A stretch of 11,105 nt of DNA from an uncultured Mycoplasma sp. (GTDB lineage: Bacteria; Bacillota_I; Bacilli_A; Mycoplasmatales; Mycoplasmoidaceae). Below are positions 7,150-11,105 of the stretch, piece by piece. The stretch's first letter is position 1; each line of letters opens with the position of its first letter. The DNA lies in assembly GCA_947177535.1 (NCBI GenBank), contig CAMWUV010000006.1:1-11105 (forward strand), read 5' to 3'. The position numbers and the translations under genes are program-made. Under the pieces are notes generated by a model, which saw only the letters and a program-made list of their open reading frames with translations, was not told the origin of the DNA and made no database searches.

Positions 7150-8535
7150 TTATTTTTTTGATAGCATTTTAATAATACTTTTATACTTAGAAATTTTATT
7201 AAAATACCTAAAACTTATATCCTTTTTTGATCCTTTTAAAATTGCAATTTGATTACTAAATTCTTGCAATCCAAATAAACCGTGATATCTTCCAATTCCA
7301 CTAGTTTTAACACCTCCAAATGGTAAATGAATATTTGAAACTTGTAATAATACTTCATTTATTCCTAATGAACCATATTGAAAAGAGTCAGAGATATTTT
7401 TTATGTTATATTCATTATTTGAAAAAACATATAAAGCTAAACTACCATTAATTTTATTTTTAAACTTTTTACAAAAGTCCGTTAAATTTTTAAAAGAAGT
7501 AATAAATAAAACTGGTCCAAATATTTCTTCAAATAAAATTGAATTATTTTCTTGAACTTTAATTATAGTAGGTTTGATTCTTAAGTCTGTTTTATCAAAA
7601 TCCAAATCTGTACCTGTTAAGTTTTTGACTAAATTAGTAATTTTTTCTAGTGCATTTGAATCAATTATTTTAGCAAATTCAAATTTTTCTAAATCATATT
7701 GTGTTGTTATTTCAAAATTAATTGAACTAATTAGTTTATCAATAACTTTTTCATCACAAAAAATTGAATTAGGAGCAACACATGTTTGTCCTAAATTAAA
7801 AAGCTTTCCCCAAACTATTCTTTTTGCTGCAAGTTGAATATCTGCTGATTCATCAACAATCACAGGTGAAGCAGACCCTAATTCCAAAATGACTTTAACA
7901 TCATTTAAAGTTGCTTGTCTTTTTAATTCATCTCCAAAATTTTTCCCACCTGTATAAAACAATAAATCTGGTTTCATTGAAATAATATCAAATATGAATT
8001 CTTTATCTGAATTTTCATCAAGAAAACAAATAATGTTTCCTAAATTAAGTTCTTGAATCATTTTTAAAATAACTCTGCTTGTTTTTAAAGATTTTGGTGA
8101 ATTTTTTAAAATTGAATAATTACCTGCTGCAATATTTGTAATTAAAGGTAAAACTGATAAATGAAAGGGATAATTAAATGGAGAAACAATTAAAGTAGTT
8201 CCTAATGATTTATATGCAACATATCCAGTTGATCTCAAACTTAGAATTCCATTTCTTCTAACTTTTTTTTCTTTAAAAAATTTTTTTATATTTTTAATAT
8301 AAAAAGTAATTTGATTTAAAACTATATAAATTTCAGATAATAAAGTTTCAATTTCAGACTTATTTAAATCTTTTTGTAAACTAGTAACTATTTCATTTAT
8401 ATTAGTCAAAATTCAACTATGAATTTTTTTAAGCACTTCAATTCTAGTAACATTTAAAGAAAGAAACTGATCTTCTTTTTTATCTTCTAAAAATTTTTCT
8501 ACTTGTTTTAATGAGTTAACAACAGAATTACTCAT
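7150..8535 (-). CDS. Aldehyde dehydrogenase, class-3-like, NAD(P)-dependent
   Basis: The enzyme oxidises aldehydes to carboxylic acids. With the start at ATG 8535 it has 461 residues, the usual length of the class-3 group, which lacks the longer N-terminus of other aldehyde dehydrogenases. Visible motifs are SPFNYPF with the catalytic Asn121, LELGSASP with the general base Glu218, NLGQTC with the nucleophile Cys252, FEEIFGPVL near residue 335, and the class-3 signature PFGGVKTSGIGRYHG. The usual ELGG motif reads ELGS here. A TGA codon near residue 41 is read as Trp. GGAG lies 12 nt before ATG 8535, which is rather far; an alternative ATG at 8553 (467 residues) has no ribosome-binding site and would leave a leader of barely 15 nt. 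The hydrolase follows after 5 nt. The natural substrate is unknown. Confidence 0.92.
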
Positions 8536-8572
8536 ATTTTTTTCTAACTCCATATTTATTAAATTTATATTT

Positions 8573-8603
8573 ATCATACAAGAAATTATTCACCTAAAGT
8601 AAA
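8573..8603 (-). promoter_or_regulatory. Possible promoter of the aldehyde dehydrogenase unit
   Basis: On the minus strand TATGAT (8573-8578) is a 5-of-6 match to the -10 box and TTTACT (8598-8603) a 4-of-6 match to the -35 box. The 19-bp spacer is long. The pair lies between the preceding terminator and the start at 8535, giving a leader of about 30 nt. Confidence 0.4.
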
Positions 8604-8614
8604 TAAGTGGTAAT

Positions 8615-8647
8615 AAAAAAAATTCAACAAAAATGTTAAATTTTTTT
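8615..8647 (-). terminator. Probable terminator of the leuS-rpmG-peptidase run
   Basis: A 14-bp inverted repeat (8616-8629 with 8634-8647, loop aaaa) pairs completely in the minus-strand transcript if one G-U wobble is allowed. The descending arm ends in a run of eight T. It starts 6 nt after the peptidase stop codon at 8654. The stem is almost entirely A-U, so termination may be incomplete. Confidence 0.65.
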
Positions 8648-8653
8648 ATTTAA

Positions 8654-9709
8654 TTAATTAAAAATTCAACGTTTCCCTTTTTCTGTCATCAAAACAGAAC
8701 CATCTTTTTTAACTAAAACCATATCTTCAATTCTAATACCACCAAGATCTGGAATATAAATTCCAGGTTCTATAGTAATAATTGAATTATGTTCTAATTT
8801 ACCTTCATATGTTGGAGAAACATTTGGCAATTCATGAACATTTATACCAACACCATGACCTGTCCCATGAACAAAAAAATCTTTATACCCATAAGAAGCA
8901 ATTGTATCTCGACAAATTTTATCAACATCTTTACCAACTGATTTATAAATTGCTTTTTCAATTCCTAAAGAATTTGCATGGTATACAGCTTTATATGCAT
9001 CAATTAACATTTCATTTGGAAATCCAATTGGAAATGTTCTTGTAACATCTGAACAATATCCATTATAAATACAACCCATATCAATCGTTACAAATTCATT
9101 ATCTTCAATTATTTTTTTAGTAGGTTTATGGTGGGGATAAGCTCCATTTTTCCCACTAGCAACAATTGTATCAAATGAATTTTTAGCAGCACCTAACTCT
9201 AACATATGGCATGTTACCATATTAGCTACTTCAATTTCAGTTAATCCAATTAAATTTTGTTCTTGTATTCAATTTAATGTTTCACAAGTGATGTCTGCTG
9301 CTCTTTGAATATTAAAAACTTCAAATTCAGTCTTTTGAATTCTTAAAATGTCACTCGAAAAATTAATTATATTTTTAATTGAGTTTTTAACAAAAATATA
9401 GTCATCAAAAGAAAAATATTCTTTTTCAACCATTAATGTTTTTACATTATTTTCTTTTAAACATTCTAATATTTGATTTTTAGAAGTAAAACAAATTATT
9501 TTAATATCAACATCATTAATTGTATCAATTGCTTTTTGATAATATCTTTTATCTAAAAATAAATAAACTATTTTTTTTGTAGCAATTACATATCCAGCTG
9601 ATGAACTAAATTCAGATATTCAAAAACGATTAGTATCTGAAACAATTAAAAAAGCATCAGCTTTATTAATTTCTAGAGCATATTTAACTAATTCTGTTTT
9701 GTATGACAT
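8654..9709 (-). CDS. pepP: Xaa-Pro peptidase (M24 family metallopeptidase)
   Basis: This 351-residue cytoplasmic enzyme removes N-terminal residues preceding proline, or splits Xaa-Pro dipeptides, which helps recover amino acids from peptides. The C-terminal pita-bread domain has all five metal ligands: Asp210 in TIDMGC, Asp221 in CSDVTRTF, His285 in HGTGHGVG, Glu314 in TIEPGIY and Glu328 in GIRIEDM. His193 in YPHHKPT matches a conserved substrate-side histidine. The N-terminal creatinase-like domain (about 1-125) is present, so the length matches the short Firmicutes Xaa-Pro peptidases of about 353 residues. TGA encodes Trp at three places, including the fourth residue from the C-terminus. 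The start at ATG 9709 has AAAGGA 6 nt upstream. It follows rpmG by 28 nt. Aminopeptidase P and prolidase activity cannot be told apart here, so the symbol is approximate. Confidence 0.93.
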
Positions 9710-9737
9710 ATTAAATCCTTTTTAATCTTCAATAAAT

Positions 9738-9899
9738 TTATTTCTTTTTTGTTTCTTTATGAACTTGTGTTTTTCTACATCTTGAACAATATTTATTAAG
9801 CTCCAATTTTTCAGGATGTTTTTTTGAGTTTTTAAATGTTAAATAATTAATTTCTTTACACTCATTGCACTCAAGTCTAATACTTCTTTTTACAGCCAT
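9738..9899 (-). CDS. rpmG: Ribosomal protein L33 (bL33)
   Basis: The 53-residue basic protein [16 protein letters not shown]... is bL33 of the large ribosomal subunit, near the tRNA exit site. It has the zinc-ribbon pairs CNEC (Cys11, Cys14) and CSRC (Cys38, Cys41), so it is the zinc-binding form. It also shows the family features [21 protein letters not shown] (residues 18-38) and a C-terminal [13 protein letters not shown], close to the usual CRKHTxHKETK. Firmicutes and Mollicutes often carry more than one L33 copy, and whether another exists cannot be seen here. AGGAG lies 6 nt ahead of ATG 9899. It sits 36 nt after leuS and 28 nt before the peptidase, so the three are probably co-transcribed. 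Confidence 0.97.
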   Translation of the reverse strand: MAVKRSIRLECNECKEINYLTFKNSKKHPEKLELNKYCSRCRKTQVHKETKKK

Positions 9900-9935
9900 A
9901 TTTTACTCCTTAAGACTAATAATAATTTTATATGA

Positions 9936-11105
9936 TTATTTAATAATTAAATTCAGAATTTTATTTTCAACATAAATATATTTGATAATTTCTTTGTTAG
10001 TAATTCAAGTTTTTATTTTTGGATTATTTATTGCTAAATCAAAAATTTCTTTTTCACTTAATCCAAGATTAATTTCTAAAACTTCTCTAATTTTACCATT
10101 AATCTGAATTGGCAATTTAATGAATTTTTCAATAATTTTTGAAGAATCATATTTTGGTCATTCATTTTGTGAAATAAAATTTTTATTTTTTAAAAATTCA
10201 CTATTAATTTCTTCACTAATAAATGGTGCAAAGCTACTTAATACAATACAAAAATTCAACATATAGTTATAATTTAATTTATCGTATTTATAACATTCAT
10301 TTACAAATACCATCATTTCAGATATTGCTAAATTAAAATCTAGTTTTTCAATAAATTCAGAAACTTTTTTAATGAATTGATGATATTTTTTTTCCAATTC
10401 TAAATCATTAAATTTTTGATCAATTGACTTTGTTTCAAACAAACGATAAACTCTTTGAACTCATTTATATATTCCATCTATTCCACTATCTTCTCACGGA
10501 AGTGATGCTGTTAGTGGACCCATAAACATTATATATAGCCGCAATACATCTGCACCATGGGAAACTACAATATCACTAGGATTTACAACATTGCCTTTTG
10601 ATTTAGACATTTTTTCACCATTATATAAAAGCATTCCTTGATTAATAATTTTATAAAAAGGTTCTTTAGTAGGAACAATTTTAATATCATATAGAAATTT
10701 ATGTCAAAACCTAGAATAAAGCAAATGTAAAACAGCATGTTCTTGACCACCAATATAAATATCAACAGGTAATCAACGTTGAAATATTTTATAAGCTGAT
10801 TCAGAATTTAAAGGAATATAATCATCCCCATTTTTTAGTAAATAAGCCAAATAGTATCAACATGAACCTGCTCATTGTGGCATTGTGTTTGTTTCTCTTT
10901 TATACAATTTACCATCAATTTCTACATTAACTCATTCTGTTAAATTAGCAAGTGGAGATCTTCCATCACCACTTGGTTTAATATTATTTGTTTTTGGCAA
11001 AACTAATGGTAAATTTTCATCAATTAAAATGTTTCCTTTTTCATCAAATAGCACAGGAAAGGGTTCACCCCAGTATCTTTGTCTACTAAATAATCAATCT
11101 TTTAA
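9936..11105 (-). CDS. leuS: Leucyl-tRNA synthetase, C-terminal half (N-terminus outside the window)
   Basis: LeuRS attaches leucine to tRNA-Leu in the cytoplasm. The 389 residues seen, of roughly 800 in the full enzyme, begin just after the editing domain with [18 protein letters not shown]. They continue through GDGRSPLA, the GSCWYY segment and [20 protein letters not shown] to the class I signature [10 protein letters not shown] (KMSKS at 10599-10613). The anticodon-binding helical bundle and the C-terminal domain follow ([10 protein letters not shown]... to ILNLIIK), ending at TAA 9936. Trp is encoded by both TGA and TGG, and the W of WGEP uses TGG. The frame is open to the window edge. 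All motifs visible are intact, so this is a normal essential gene. Its promoter lies outside the window. Confidence 0.97.

Noticed and set aside
7574..7837. Plus-strand open frame of 87 codons
   Set aside because: It is antisense to the aldehyde dehydrogenase catalytic region, with no ribosome-binding site or recognisable product.
8782..9045. Plus-strand open frame of 87 codons rich in His, Leu and Gln
   Set aside because: It is antisense to the catalytic domain of the Xaa-Pro peptidase, and its composition is an effect of the complementary strand.
10583..10765. Minus-strand open frame of 60 codons
   Set aside because: It is an alternative frame inside leuS, across the KMSKS region, where the leuS frame is clearly the coding one.
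1..11105. CRISPR arrays, tRNA genes, insertion sequences or attachment sites
   Set aside because: I saw no spaced direct repeats, no tRNA-like GTTCGAATC blocks, no transposase and no flanking duplications. The phage-like motif in the 286-residue protein stands alone, without other phage genes around it.

Overview
This window comes from a wall-less, AT-rich bacterium of the Mollicutes that reads UGA as tryptophan (genetic code 4). The proof is internal: thiol peroxidase, the RavA-like ATPase, the VWA protein, leucyl-tRNA synthetase, a hydrolase and an Xaa-Pro peptidase all run straight through in-frame TGA codons at places where their families carry Trp. The gene set (RavA/ViaA pair, Tpx, aldehyde dehydrogenase) would fit the Spiroplasma/Mesoplasma/Entomoplasma side of the group, but that placement is inference. 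Every gene I can support lies on the minus strand, so transcription runs from high to low coordinates.

From right to left: (1) 11105-8654 is a housekeeping run with the C-terminal half of leuS (cut by the window edge), rpmG (ribosomal protein L33) and an M24-family Xaa-Pro peptidase, 28-36 nt apart and closed by an AT-rich hairpin. (2) 8535-6049 is a probable three-gene unit: a class-3-like aldehyde dehydrogenase, an alpha/beta hydrolase that begins 5 nt after it, and an 82-residue protein of unknown function. (3) 5900-1797 is an operon with its own promoter (TTGTTT-17-TATAAT) and a strong terminator. It encodes a 286-residue protein of unknown function, a RavA-like MoxR AAA+ ATPase and a ViaA-like VWA protein. 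(4) 1560-1045 is tpx, followed after 16 nt by rnpB (RNase P RNA, 1028-670) with its own terminator. (5) 474-1 is the N-terminal part of a membrane-anchored or exported protein of unknown function.

The most interesting part is region 3. It is a complete RavA-ViaA chaperone-type module in a minimal cell, and its first gene ends in a motif (PVNDTDAATKKYVDEQI) of the kind found in phage tail-fibre and trimeric-adhesin stalks. The ATPase and VWA protein resemble the enterobacterial pair closely at the family motifs. The first gene is not part of the described RavA-ViaA system and may be a trimeric partner or substrate adaptor. A 13-bp hairpin across the ravA stop codon may tune the amount of the VWA protein relative to the ATPase.
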